A stretch of 64,000 nt of DNA from Rugosimonospora acidiphila (lineage in GTDB: Bacteria > Actinomycetota > Actinomycetes > Mycobacteriales > Micromonosporaceae): the NCBI RefSeq assembly GCF_039543385.1, contig NZ_BAABJQ010000020.1, forward strand, positions 62,001 through 126,000, in the 5' to 3' direction. How positions within the stretch are numbered: position 1 is the first letter of the stretch; every line of letters begins with the position of its first letter. The position numbers were made by a program, and so were the translations under genes. Positions 33,528-42,515 of this stretch are shown one piece after another. The notes under the pieces are model-generated. The model was not told the DNA's origin. It made no database searches and was given only the letters and a program-made list of their open reading frames with translations.

Positions 33528-35189
33528 TCAGCGCTGGCACAGCCAGTCGGAGCAGTGCAGCGGAGAGACGGTGACCGGGTCGGTCTGCTTGCTGGTGTAC
33601 GCCGTCGGCGCGTAGCCGGCGGCGCTGCCGGTGACCCGCACCGAGATGCGCTCGTTGCGCATGCCGGTGGTGAGCGTGAAGGTCGGCGCGGTCGCGCCGG
33701 GGATGACGCGATCGTCGGTGAGCCACTGGTAGGTGAACGTCACGCCGCGCGTCTTCCAGTTACCGGTCTTGACCTTCAGCGTCTTGCCGGCCACCGCGTT
33801 GCCGTTGATGGTCGGCTTCACGCCGACGACCGGCGGTCCGGTGGGCGTCGGGCTGGCCGGGGCGGGCGGCAGCTGTCCGGGGTCGAGCAGGCCGGGGTCC
33901 GGCGGGACGAGCCTGGAGATCTCCGGCATGGAAGACGAACTCGTGGTCGGCAGGCCGTACTTGACGTCCTCCTCGGCGCCCACGTCGCCGGCGTGGTAGT
34001 AGGACCAGTCCAGGACGCTGCCGTCACCGTTCATGATGCGGATGCCGCGCTCGCCGGCGTTGGCCATGCCCGCCTGGCCGGTGACGTGGTAGACGGGCAC
34101 GCTCGGGTCGGCGAGGAAGTGCGCGCGGAAGTCCGCGTCGCTGTACCCGGTGCTGTTGACGTTTCCGCTCGTGTACTGCACCCAGAACACGGCCGCGCCG
34201 CGCGCCGGGACGACGGCGTCCTCGGCCACCTTGAGGATGACGTCACGCGAGGTGGCGGTGTCGTCAACGAAGATGTAGTGGAACGTGATCCCCTGCTTGC
34301 CGAGGTCGATGTCGGCGTCCGTGGTGTTGGCGACCTCGAAGAACTCGAAGTTGTCGTCGCTGGTGTTGTCCGGATCGATCTCGCTGACGTACACCGGCGG
34401 GATGACGGCCGGGCCGGTCGGCCCCACCGTCGGAGAGCTCGACGGAGTGGGCGACGCCGTGGGGGTCGCGGTCGGGCTCGGGGAGCCGGTCGGCGGCGTC
34501 GGGCCTCCGGTGCCAGGCAGCTGTCCGGGGTCGAGCACACCGGGGTTGGGGTCGGCGAGCGTCTCGAACTTCGTCATCGACTGGACCGACGCGTCGGCCG
34601 GCACGGCGAACTTCGCGTCCTGGTCGGGGGCGACATCGCCGGCGCCGTAGTAGGACCAGTCCAGGACGGTGTCGCCCTTGACGATCCGGACCGCCCGCTC
34701 GCCGGTGTTGGCCATGCCGGGCTGACCGGTGACGTGGTAGACGGGGGTGGCCGGGTCGGCGCCAAAATGGCTGAGGAACTCCGCGTCGGTGTACTGGGTG
34801 CTGTCCACAGTGGTGCTGGTGTACTGCAGCCAGAACACCGCCGCGCCGTGCGCGGGGACGACGGCGTCCTCGGCCACGGTCAGCGGCACATCCTTCGTGG
34901 TGTCACCGCTGTCGACGTACGCGTAGTTGAAGCTGAACCCGCTCTGCCGGAGGTTGATGTCGGCGTCGGTGGTGTTGGCGACCTCGAAGAACTCGAAGTT
35001 GTCATAGCTGGTGTTGTCCGGGTCGATCTCGCTCACGAACAGCGGGGGCGGCGACGCGCTGTCGTCGGCGTTGGCATCGACCGCGAACGCCGTTCCCGCG
35101 ATCGCTCCGCCGGCAATCAGCATGGTGGCGACGACGCTTCCAGCTCTGTATCGGAACCGGGAGCCCGAGCGACGAGAAGCACCAGACAT
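33528..35189 (-). CDS. Secreted protein with two lamin-tail-like domains and an Ig-like domain
   Basis: A 553-residue exported protein. It has a basic N-terminus and hydrophobic segment (MLIAGGAIAGTAFAVDANA), consistent with a Sec signal. Two long homologous domains, each opening with YVSEIDPDNTS or FVSEIDPDNTS followed by NFEFFEVANTTDADI, are lamin-tail/LTD-like. They are separated by a Pro/Ser/Thr-rich linker (GSPSPTATPTASPTPSSSP). A C-terminal ~90-residue Ig-like segment (TYQWLTDDRVIPGATAPTFTLT) precedes a short tail. No sortase motif. Probably an extracellular binding or scaffold protein; LTDs often accompany nucleases or phosphatases, but no enzyme is visible here. Confidence 0.82.
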   Translation of the reverse strand: MSGASRRSGSRFRYRAGSVVATMLIAGGAIAGTAFAVDANADDSASPPPLFVSEIDPDNTSYDNFEFFEVANTTDADINLRQSGFSFNYAYVDSGDTTKDVPLTVAEDAVVPAHGAAVFWLQYTSTTVDSTQYTDAEFLSHFGADPATPVYHVTGQPGMANTGERAVRIVKGDTVLDWSYYGAGDVAPDQDAKFAVPADASVQSMTKFETLADPNPGVLDPGQLPGTGGPTPPTGSPSPTATPTASPTPSSSPTVGPTGPAVIPPVYVSEIDPDNTSDDNFEFFEVANTTDADIDLGKQGITFHYIFVDDTATSRDVILKVAEDAVVPARGAAVFWVQYTSGNVNSTGYSDADFRAHFLADPSVPVYHVTGQAGMANAGERGIRIMNGDGSVLDWSYYHAGDVGAEEDVKYGLPTTSSSSMPEISRLVPPDPGLLDPGQLPPAPASPTPTGPPVVGVKPTINGNAVAGKTLKVKTGNWKTRGVTFTYQWLTDDRVIPGATAPTFTLTTGMRNERISVRVTGSAAGYAPTAYTSKQTDPVTVSPLHCSDWLCQR

Positions 35190-35469
35190 ATTTGATCCGT
35201 TCGCTGATGTACGGGAAGTGTGGGCGATCGAGTTTAGAACCGGTGACACGGCCGGAACTGGTCCGCGACGTGAACGGTAGGGGTGGTGGCCGTGACCAAC
35301 GGCGCGCGACTCGACGCCGCACGGTTCGGGTATGCGGGCGCGTCGCCAAGCGATCATCAAACCGACACCGGGCCATTGCGTCGCTGTACCTCAGACTTCA
35401 GCAACGGCCGACAGTCTCCTCGTGCCCGGACCCACGTGCGTAGCCGGGCCTTTCGGTGAGGAGAAACCC

Positions 35470-36897
35470 GTGGTCGAAATGACCCGTCGGAGACTGCTTG
35501 GACGCGCCGCTGCGGCCGGTGCCCTCGGCGTCGGCGCATCGCTGCTGCCCGGGACGGTGCAGAAGGCGCTCGCGAATCCGCCTCAGAAGCCCGGTCGGCT
35601 CAGCGACATCAAGCACATCGTCATGCTGATGCAGGAGAACCGGTCGTTCGACCACTACTTCGGCACGCTGTCCGGCGTCCGGGGCTTCGACGACCCGAAC
35701 GCGCTCAAGCTGCCGAACGGCAAGTCGGTCTTCTACCAGCCCGACTCGGTGAACCCCGACGGGTACCTGCTGCCGTTCCATCTCGACACCAAGTCGACGT
35801 CCGCGCAGGCGATCCCGTCCACCAGTCACGCGTGGAACGTGCAGCATCAGGCCTGGAACAACGGGAAGATGGACAGTTGGCTGCCCGCGCACCGCACGGC
35901 GGACAAGGCCAACGGTCCCTACGTGATGGGCTACTACACCCGCCAGGACATCCCGTTCCAGTTCGCGCTCGCCGACGCGTTCACGATCTGCGACAACTAT
36001 CACTGCTCGATGATGGGCCCGACCTGGCCCAACCGGATGTACTGGATGACCGGCACCTGCGACCCCGACGGGGAGAACGGCGGCCCGATCACCAGTAACA
36101 TCGCGCCCGCGGGCGGCTACACCTGGACGACGTACGCCGAGCGCCTTGAGGCGGCCGGGGTCTCCTGGAAGGTCTACTCCGAAGCCGACGACTACGGCTG
36201 CAACATGCTGAAGAACTTCAAGAACTTCCAGGAGGCGTCGACCGACTCGCCGCTCTACCAGAAGGGCATCGCCTCCGCCCCGCGCGGAAGCTTCGAGTAC
36301 GACGCCATCAACGACAACCTGCCGCAGGTGAGCTGGATCATCTGCACCAGTACCGAGTCGGAGCACCCCGATTACATGCCGGCCGCCGGCGCGGCCTACG
36401 TCGCGTCGAAGATCGGGGCGATCGCGGCCAACCCCGAGGTGTGGGCGAAGACCCTGTTCATTCTCAACTACGACGAGAACGACGGTCTCTTCGACCACGT
36501 CGTCCCGCCGACCCCGCCGGCCGGGACCCCCAACGAGTTCATCTCGGGACAGCCGGTGGGTGGCGGCTTCCGGGTGCCGTGCATCCTCATCTCCCCCTGG
36601 ACGGCTGGTGGTTGGGTGGCCAGCGAGCCGTTCGACCACACCTCGTGCATCCGGCTGCTGGAGGAGTGGACGGGCGTCAAGGAGCCCAACATCAGTGACT
36701 GGCGGCGGGAGACCTTCGGCGACCTGACCTCGGCGCTGCGGATGAACGGCAAGGCCAAGGCCCCCGTGCTGCCGGACACCTCGGGCCCGCTGATCCTGGC
36801 GAACTACGAGGTCGGCCAGCTTCCGGCGCCGACCCTGCCGGGCGCCGCCCAGTCGTTGCCGAAGCAGGAGTCCGGCAAGCGGCCGCGCACCTCGTAG
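35470..36897 (+). CDS. Tat-exported phosphoesterase / phospholipase C-like protein
   Basis: A 475-residue extracellular hydrolase. The N-terminus MVEMTRRRLLGRAAAAGALGVG has a twin-arginine (RRR) export signal. The mature domain opens with IKHIVMLMQENRSFDHYFGTLSGVRGFDDPN, the hallmark of the PF04185 phosphoesterase family, and DENDGLFDHV follows near residue 335. It probably cleaves phosphate esters or phospholipids. The GTG at 35470 is chosen for GAGGAG at 35457-35462. It is divergent from the lamin-tail gene. It is a paralogue of the fragment at 1-807. The stop lies in a 16-bp tandem repeat. Confidence 0.92.
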   Translation: MVEMTRRRLLGRAAAAGALGVGASLLPGTVQKALANPPQKPGRLSDIKHIVMLMQENRSFDHYFGTLSGVRGFDDPNALKLPNGKSVFYQPDSVNPDGYLLPFHLDTKSTSAQAIPSTSHAWNVQHQAWNNGKMDSWLPAHRTADKANGPYVMGYYTRQDIPFQFALADAFTICDNYHCSMMGPTWPNRMYWMTGTCDPDGENGGPITSNIAPAGGYTWTTYAERLEAAGVSWKVYSEADDYGCNMLKNFKNFQEASTDSPLYQKGIASAPRGSFEYDAINDNLPQVSWIICTSTESEHPDYMPAAGAAYVASKIGAIAANPEVWAKTLFILNYDENDGLFDHVVPPTPPAGTPNEFISGQPVGGGFRVPCILISPWTAGGWVASEPFDHTSCIRLLEEWTGVKEPNISDWRRETFGDLTSALRMNGKAKAPVLPDTSGPLILANYEVGQLPAPTLPGAAQSLPKQESGKRPRTS

Positions 36898-36944
36898 GCC
36901 GCGCACCTCGTAGGCCGCGCACCCCGTAGGCCGCGCACTCCGTA
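36881..36944 (+). repeat. Four 16-bp tandem repeats spanning the stop of the phosphoesterase
   Basis: Units 36881-36896, 36897-36912, 36913-36928 and 36929-36944 are near identical; each contains a CTCGTAG-like stop-bearing segment. A period of 16 rotates the frame, so duplication preserves or shifts the stop. Confidence 0.92.
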
Positions 36945-37020
36945 ATCGGAACCCCGCCGAAGAGGCCGCCGGCTACTCGCCCAGCGCGATGGCCGAGCCG
37001 GCCTCCTCGCCGGGGTGCGC

Positions 37021-37869
37021 TCAGGAGGTCGCGGCCGGCGGCAGATCCTCCGGGTACTCGATATCGACGATCTCCGGGAACTCGCCGCCGGTCCCGTCGC
37101 CGCCCGGGTCGGTGCCGCCCGGGTCGGTGCCGCCCGGGTCGGTGCCGCTCAGGTCGGTGCCGCCCGGGTCGATGCCGTCCTCGCTCGGCGTCTGGCGATC
37201 GTCGAGCCAGCGCCTGCGCGACCACCACCGGGAGTGCACGCAGCGGCCCCGCCACAGCAGCGTCATCCGCTGGGCGCCGATGAACGACGCCGCCAGTCCG
37301 CTGGCGGTACCCAGGCGGCAATCGGCCCCGACGACGTCGACCCCCGCCACGGCCACGCCCAGATCGACCACCGCGCCGCTACTTGTGCCACCCGACACGA
37401 GCATCACCGACGGGCCGCCCTCGGCGACCTCGGTCACCACTATCCACTCGCGCCGCCAGATCTTCTTCTCGTACCTCGACAGGATCTGCTCGTCGAGCGC
37501 GTCCACGTTCGTGATGCGCCGCACGGCCACCGCCTTGGCTCGCAGCACGAACGCGCCCTGGCGAGAGAAGTCCACCCGCATGCCGATGTTGCCGCCGACC
37601 ACGCCGGTCAGCACCGGATCCAGTGGAGCCGCGAGCCGCACGTGGACCTGCGCCCCGTCGTACGAGCTGCAGTCGTAGTCGACCGGCGTTCCGCCCGCGT
37701 CGACGGCGTACCCGATGCCCAGCGCGTCGAGCGTGGTCGACTTCGACCAGCCGCCGTCGTCGAGCACCCCCACGTCGCCCAACTCCATCGGCGTTCCCGG
37801 CAGCCACACCGGCAGCCGCTCCAGGCGGTTGCGGACCTCGTGCCACAGGCTGTCCACCAGTTGGTTCAC
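37021..37869 (-). CDS. Putative effector of the STAND-CHAT operon (unknown; gasdermin-like fold hypothesised)
   Basis: I do not recognise this 282-residue protein. Residues 1-50 (MNQLVDSLWHEVRNRLERLP, then ELGDVGVLDDGGWSKSTTLDALGI) lead into a beta-rich body. Residues 90-200 alternate amphipathic strands and glycine-rich turns (GGNIGMRVDFSRQGAFVLRAKAV, REWIVVTEVAEG, VMLVSGGTSSGAVVDLGVAVAG). After a basic stretch (WWSRRRWLDD) comes a DPGGT repeat tail and an acidic end. The GTG overlaps the CHAT protease stop, so it is the last operon gene and the likely protease target. The strand pattern around VVTEV reminds me of gasdermin N-domains; this is hypothesis only. Confidence 0.75.
   Translation of the reverse strand: MNQLVDSLWHEVRNRLERLPVWLPGTPMELGDVGVLDDGGWSKSTTLDALGIGYAVDAGGTPVDYDCSSYDGAQVHVRLAAPLDPVLTGVVGGNIGMRVDFSRQGAFVLRAKAVAVRRITNVDALDEQILSRYEKKIWRREWIVVTEVAEGGPSVMLVSGGTSSGAVVDLGVAVAGVDVVGADCRLGTASGLAASFIGAQRMTLLWRGRCVHSRWWSRRRWLDDRQTPSEDGIDPGGTDLSGTDPGGTDPGGTDPGGDGTGGEFPEIVDIEYPEDLPPAATS
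37101..37175 (-). repeat. Five 15-bp tandem repeats in the putative effector tail
   Basis: Units at 37101, 37116, 37131, 37146 and 37161 encode DPGGT-type pentapeptides between the folded body and the acidic C-terminus, forming an exposed linker. Confidence 0.92.
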
Positions 37870-39137
37870 TGCGCACCTCCGTCGATCGCGGGCTGCGGAC
37901 GAATCGGGCTCGGCTCCACGCGCATCCCGCTGAAGGCGTGCATCGAGTACAGCAGGCCGACCGGGTTCCCGTGGTCCTGCAGGAGCCGCCACTTGGCCTC
38001 CTGGAGCGCCTCGCCCACGCTCGCGCGCTGAGTCATCAGGTGCGTGTAGAAGCACTTCGACATCTTCGCGGCGAGGCGATCGGGCACGTTGGCGGCGGTA
38101 CCGATGATGCCCCGGTTGTGGTTCGCGTGGAACGGCTTGAGCAGCGTGGCCGCGCTCGCCGGATCCATCACGGCGGTCCCGCAGGCGTTGAGGAAGGCCA
38201 GCGGCCGGTCTGGCCACAGCGCCGTCGAACCGGCCTTCAGGCCACACTCCATCAGCTCTCGCATCAGGGAGTTCAGCGAAATCATCATGCGCTGCCGCCG
38301 CTCGTCCGCCAGCCGATAGGCGAGCGTGCCCCCGGCGGTGCCACCGGCCTCGCAGTGGCAGGCGAAGTGAACGATCTGATCGGGGTGGTCGCCGGGAGTA
38401 CCGTTCGGTTCCAGCGACGGCTCGAACAGCTGCTGGGCGAGCGTGGGCGCCGCGGAATCCGTCACGTCTTGGGGATACGGTCCCCTGAGCCGGAAGACGT
38501 CACCCCTGGCCTGGAAGAAACCCACCTCGTCGCGCGCGCCGCCGAGGGTCGCGTCGTACACCACCCGGACCGGTACCCGCCGCCAGCCGTCGAGGGAGTC
38601 GGTGTTCAGCGCCCGCGAAGGGTCCTGCCGTTCCACCACCGACGCGAACCCGGTGAACCGCAGCGCGCAACGTTCGAGTTCGAGGTTGTCCCGCACGTTG
38701 ACCGGACCGTCCGGGCCGAACAACGCGAGCAACTCCCAGGGAAAGTAGTTCTCGCCTTCCGACACGACGTGAATCAACGGAGTCGGTGCCTGCCGGTTCC
38801 GCCACGTCGGGCAGGCCGCGACCAGGAACTCCCTCAGCCGCACCGCACCCCACACCGGGTCGGACAGCGCGTTCGACAGGAAATCCAGGCCGGCGCGGCG
38901 GATCGCCTCCAGCACCGCGCCCGCCTCCGCCGGCCGCAACCGGCGCCGGTCGGTGATGCCCGCGAACGCCGAACCCAGGCTCCGGCCGAGTTCGGCGCAC
39001 TGGCCGCGTACCACGTCGGGGTCGGCGAGCCGGATCCGCTCCGGCGCTCCGCCCGCCGGTGTGGACAGGCTCAGCGTCCGGCCATCCGCCTCGGTCACGA
39101 CGGTCACGTTCGGCCGTGCCGACGTCGCCCCGTACAT
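37866..39137 (-). CDS. CHAT-domain caspase-like protease
   Basis: A 423-residue protein with a CHAT (caspase-HetF-associated) peptidase in its C-terminal half. The catalytic dyad appears as His261 in DQIVHFACHCEAGG and Cys319 in PLAFLNACGTAVMDP; the block GIIGTAANVPDRLAAKMSKCFYTHLM is also typical. Usually the His is followed by Gly (HG); here it is Cys. The N-terminal ~120 residues carry a separate fold of unknown type. It overlaps the STAND gene upstream (TGATG) and the small gene downstream (GTGA), so all are tightly coupled. I infer activation by the STAND proteins and cleavage of the downstream protein. Confidence 0.9.
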   Translation of the reverse strand: MYGATSARPNVTVVTEADGRTLSLSTPAGGAPERIRLADPDVVRGQCAELGRSLGSAFAGITDRRRLRPAEAGAVLEAIRRAGLDFLSNALSDPVWGAVRLREFLVAACPTWRNRQAPTPLIHVVSEGENYFPWELLALFGPDGPVNVRDNLELERCALRFTGFASVVERQDPSRALNTDSLDGWRRVPVRVVYDATLGGARDEVGFFQARGDVFRLRGPYPQDVTDSAAPTLAQQLFEPSLEPNGTPGDHPDQIVHFACHCEAGGTAGGTLAYRLADERRQRMMISLNSLMRELMECGLKAGSTALWPDRPLAFLNACGTAVMDPASAATLLKPFHANHNRGIIGTAANVPDRLAAKMSKCFYTHLMTQRASVGEALQEAKWRLLQDHGNPVGLLYSMHAFSGMRVEPSPIRPQPAIDGGAQ

Positions 39138-42100
39138 CAGACCGCTTCCGGTTCGACGGCGACGAGTTGAATCGGCATCGCCTGCAGCAGCCGGCCCGAG
39201 GAGAACAGGGCGATCCGCAGGCTGTACTGGTCGGCCGCCCCGGCTCGCAGACTGGTGCGGTACCGCACCGTTCCGCCGTCCGGCTTGCAACTCGTGGCCA
39301 GCCGCGGGTCCGACACCTCGAGGAACGGCGCGTCGACGGTCAGCGTCACGTCGACACTGGCCGCACTCGGACCCGTGGTCACCACGAACGGCAGGCAGAC
39401 CGTGGCGACACCGGTGCTCGGCTGCCAGCCCTCCGCGACCACGAACGCGTCCCGCCCGGTCCGCACCAGTACCGTCAGCTCGCACGCGCGCCCGACGGGT
39501 ATCCGCCACACCGGCGGCACGCCGGCCTCCTCCGCCACCGCCTCGGCCAGCCTGGCAGTGATGCCGCCGCGAAAGGCGACCGGCTCGGCCGGCACCAGTA
39601 TCTGCCGGAACTCGTTCTGCATCCGGTCGGCCACCGCGCTGCCCAGGCGGGCGGCCAGCCCTTCGGTGGCCGACCTCGACAGGGTGAACGGGCTGGCCGC
39701 CGCGGCCGGCGGCGCCTGGCGCGGTTGCGCCGCGTCGACGTCCGTGAAGGTCGCGGCACCGGCGGGTGTCCGGTCCCGCCCGCGGTCGTAGTGGTCGAAC
39801 GTGTCGAGCACCCGGTCGAGCACGGACCAGTCCTGGTTCTCGCCCAGCGCCGTCGCGGCATCCATCATCAGCTCCCGGGCGCCGTGCAGGTCCCCGGCTG
39901 CCAGCCGCAGTTCGCCCTCGGCCCGGCGCAGCCGCGCGGCGAGCGGCAGCAGCACCTCGGGTCGCTCGCCGAGGTCCAGCAGCGACAGGTACTCGCTCTC
40001 GGTGACGCGCGCCAGGTGCTCGGCCTCGGTCGGCCGGCCGAAGGCGAGCATCGCCCGGGTCAGCAGGCTGTGCGCCCGAACGAGCCCGATGGGGTTGTCC
40101 ATCCGGCGGAAGGTCACCGCCGCGTCGGCCGCTCGGCGGACCGCCCTGGCCGCCGCCTCCTTCGCCTCGGGTGCCGTCGGGTCGCCGGCGAGGCTCCGGT
40201 TGCGCTCGTCGAGTTGCAGGCGTGCCAGCCGGTACTGGACGGTCGCCACCCGCCGCAGGTCACCGTCCACGAATCGCAGCGCCTGGCTCAGGTAGTCCTC
40301 GGCGTTGCACCAATCGCCACGCCGCCGGGCCGCCTCGGCGAGCGAGAGGAGCACGCGGTACCGGGTGGCGTCGGGGAGTTCGGAGTCCTGCAGTTGGTCG
40401 AAGGTCGCCTCCGGGGTATCCACCTGGTATGCGTCCGCGATCAGGATGCGGAGCAGCTTCTGCTCCTCCTCGTCCTTGTCGGCCTCGGCCAGATCCAGGG
40501 CCCGCTCCAGATACTCGATCGCCTGCCGGTAACAGGCCGCCTGCAGGAACGCCTCGCCGAGCTTGCGGGTGGCCTCCGCGACCCGGTCCCGTTCCGGCCG
40601 CTGCCAGGCTGGCCGGGGCGCGGCGGTGCCGTTCGCCCCGGCCACCTGCCTGGCCAGTTCGGCCGCCTCGGTCAGGCACTCCTCGGCGTCGCGGTAGCGC
40701 TCCACCGCGATCAGGAAGGTGGCCTTGGCGAGCAGCACGTCCACCGTCGCGAGACCGCCGCGGTCCTCTTCGGCCGCCCGCAACGCCTGCGCGTACGCGT
40801 CCAGCGTCTCGTCCGGGCTCACCCCGGCCGCCACGCAGCCGCCCAGCCACACGCTGATCCGCCAGCTGTCGCTGCCCGCCCGCGACAGCGCCATCACCCG
40901 CAGCAGGTTCGGGTACTCGGTGCGGACCCACGCCTCGGGGTGAGCCGCGATGCGCTTCGGGAGCGTCGACTCGCCGTTGTGCCACCGGGGCAGCACCCGC
41001 ACCCGCAACTCCGGGTGCTGCTCGTGGAGCACCACCGAGACAAGCTCGTGGTACGCCTCGTCCAGCGCGGTACGCGCGTTGTCCCCCTCGCCCTCCGGTA
41101 ACCGGCTCGCGTGCTCGTCGGCGTACAGCTTGACCAGCGGATGGAACCGGTACCGAGCGGTCTCCGAGGCCTCGTCCCGCCCGGCGTCCTCCAGGAACTT
41201 CGCGGCGGTCAGCCGGTCGATCAGCGCCTCCGCCTCGGCGGCCGGCAGGTCCTCCATCAGCGGCCGCAGCACCCACGGCACGAACGTGGCGGACGAGACC
41301 AGCGACAACAAGGCGAACGCGCGCTGCTCCTCGGGCAGTAGGCGCTCGTACTCCGTCTCCAGGTGCCCCCGCAGCGACCGGCCGGGCTGATCCAGCCGGT
41401 CCAGCCGGGCTCCGGGGGCGCGCAGCAGGTCGGCGACGTGGCAGATGTCCGTACCGTCGTCGAAGACACGCTCGGCGGCGGAGCGGATGGCGAGCGGCAG
41501 CCGGCCGCACAGGTACACGATCTCGGCGGCGCACTCGGGCTGGTTGCCGTCGTGGGTGTGCGACACGGCCCGGAAGATCGACATCGCATCGTCGTCGTCC
41601 GGCAGATCCAGCGCGTACGAACTCGCCGGCATCGGGTCGGACAGCATCAGGTCGCGGCGGCTGGTGACGATGACGGCGGTCGCCGGATCGCTCGGCAGCA
41701 CGTGCCGCACCTGGTCGGCGTGGCGGGCCGCGTCGAAGATGAACAGGATCTGCTTCTTCGCGGTCAGGGACCGGAAGATGAGCGCCTTGTCGACGGTCGC
41801 CTCGGGCACCGGCTCCGTCCAGCCGAGGGCGAGTAGGAGCTCCTTCAGAATCTCGTTGGGGGTACGGACCGCGCCCGCGGTGCCCATGTTCACGAACAAC
41901 TGGCCGTCCGGGTACTGGCCGGCGAGGCGGCGCGCCAACTCCTCGGCGAGCGCGCTCTTGCCGACGCCGGGCATGCCGTGTAGCAACAGTACGACCGGCC
42001 CGACCTGCCGGACGGACTCCGGGTCCGGGGAGGCGGGCCGGGCGCGGACCCGTCGCCGCCGGCCCGCCGGTTGGGGCACCGCCCGAGCGAGCCGCGCCGT

Positions 42101-42511
42101 GTCGTGCACCTGCCGCAGGATGGCAAGCTCGGTCTCCCGGCCGCTGAACAGATTGTTGCCGGGCGGCAGCGTGGGGACCGACTGGGCACCGCGCCCCAGC
42201 CGGAGCCTCGCGCCGACCCAGCGCCAACGGTCACGGGCGGCGCGGCCGGCCTTCGCGTCGCCAACCCGTCGCTTCGGGGAGCGCGGCCCGGCCGGCCTCT
42301 CCGGCCGCGCCTCCGGTGGCACCTCGAGCAGCAGGACGGCCGCCGCGCTGAGCACGCCCACCAGGGCCAGGGCCGCCACCTGCAGCCCGCCCGGGAAGCG
42401 GTCGTACACGACGCTCAGAACCGTGACGACGGCGCCCACCAGGGCGGCGAGGCGGGATCGGAAGCGGCGGAGCTGAGCGAGCGTGCGCCGTAGGGTCCAG
42501 CGTACTGACAT
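39137..42511 (-). CDS. Membrane-anchored STAND NTPase with helical (TPR-like) repeats
   Basis: A 1124-residue signal-transduction ATPase. Two hydrophobic segments near residues 20-36 and 44-62 form a likely membrane hairpin. The NB-ARC-like NTPase has Walker A GMPGVGKS (179-186), Walker B ILFIFDAA (Asp260) and the GRLPLA motif (336-341). A long helical region with TPR-like units follows (residues ~590-920), then a beta-rich C-terminal region. Such proteins sense a trigger through the repeats and oligomerise. The ATG at 42511 is four bases after the first STAND gene's stop; the long frame upstream is shadow. It precedes the CHAT protease, which it probably recruits. Confidence 0.88.
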   Translation of the reverse strand: MSVRWTLRRTLAQLRRFRSRLAALVGAVVTVLSVVYDRFPGGLQVAALALVGVLSAAAVLLLEVPPEARPERPAGPRSPKRRVGDAKAGRAARDRWRWVGARLRLGRGAQSVPTLPPGNNLFSGRETELAILRQVHDTARLARAVPQPAGRRRRVRARPASPDPESVRQVGPVVLLLHGMPGVGKSALAEELARRLAGQYPDGQLFVNMGTAGAVRTPNEILKELLLALGWTEPVPEATVDKALIFRSLTAKKQILFIFDAARHADQVRHVLPSDPATAVIVTSRRDLMLSDPMPASSYALDLPDDDDAMSIFRAVSHTHDGNQPECAAEIVYLCGRLPLAIRSAAERVFDDGTDICHVADLLRAPGARLDRLDQPGRSLRGHLETEYERLLPEEQRAFALLSLVSSATFVPWVLRPLMEDLPAAEAEALIDRLTAAKFLEDAGRDEASETARYRFHPLVKLYADEHASRLPEGEGDNARTALDEAYHELVSVVLHEQHPELRVRVLPRWHNGESTLPKRIAAHPEAWVRTEYPNLLRVMALSRAGSDSWRISVWLGGCVAAGVSPDETLDAYAQALRAAEEDRGGLATVDVLLAKATFLIAVERYRDAEECLTEAAELARQVAGANGTAAPRPAWQRPERDRVAEATRKLGEAFLQAACYRQAIEYLERALDLAEADKDEEEQKLLRILIADAYQVDTPEATFDQLQDSELPDATRYRVLLSLAEAARRRGDWCNAEDYLSQALRFVDGDLRRVATVQYRLARLQLDERNRSLAGDPTAPEAKEAAARAVRRAADAAVTFRRMDNPIGLVRAHSLLTRAMLAFGRPTEAEHLARVTESEYLSLLDLGERPEVLLPLAARLRRAEGELRLAAGDLHGARELMMDAATALGENQDWSVLDRVLDTFDHYDRGRDRTPAGAATFTDVDAAQPRQAPPAAAASPFTLSRSATEGLAARLGSAVADRMQNEFRQILVPAEPVAFRGGITARLAEAVAEEAGVPPVWRIPVGRACELTVLVRTGRDAFVVAEGWQPSTGVATVCLPFVVTTGPSAASVDVTLTVDAPFLEVSDPRLATSCKPDGGTVRYRTSLRAGAADQYSLRIALFSSGRLLQAMPIQLVAVEPEAV

Positions 42512-42515
42512 GGTC

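Noticed and set aside
36950..37020. Terminator between the convergent phosphoesterase and effector genes
   Set aside because: Complementary GAGGCCG...CCGGCCTC pieces exist, but the stem is imperfect and long-looped; not convincing.
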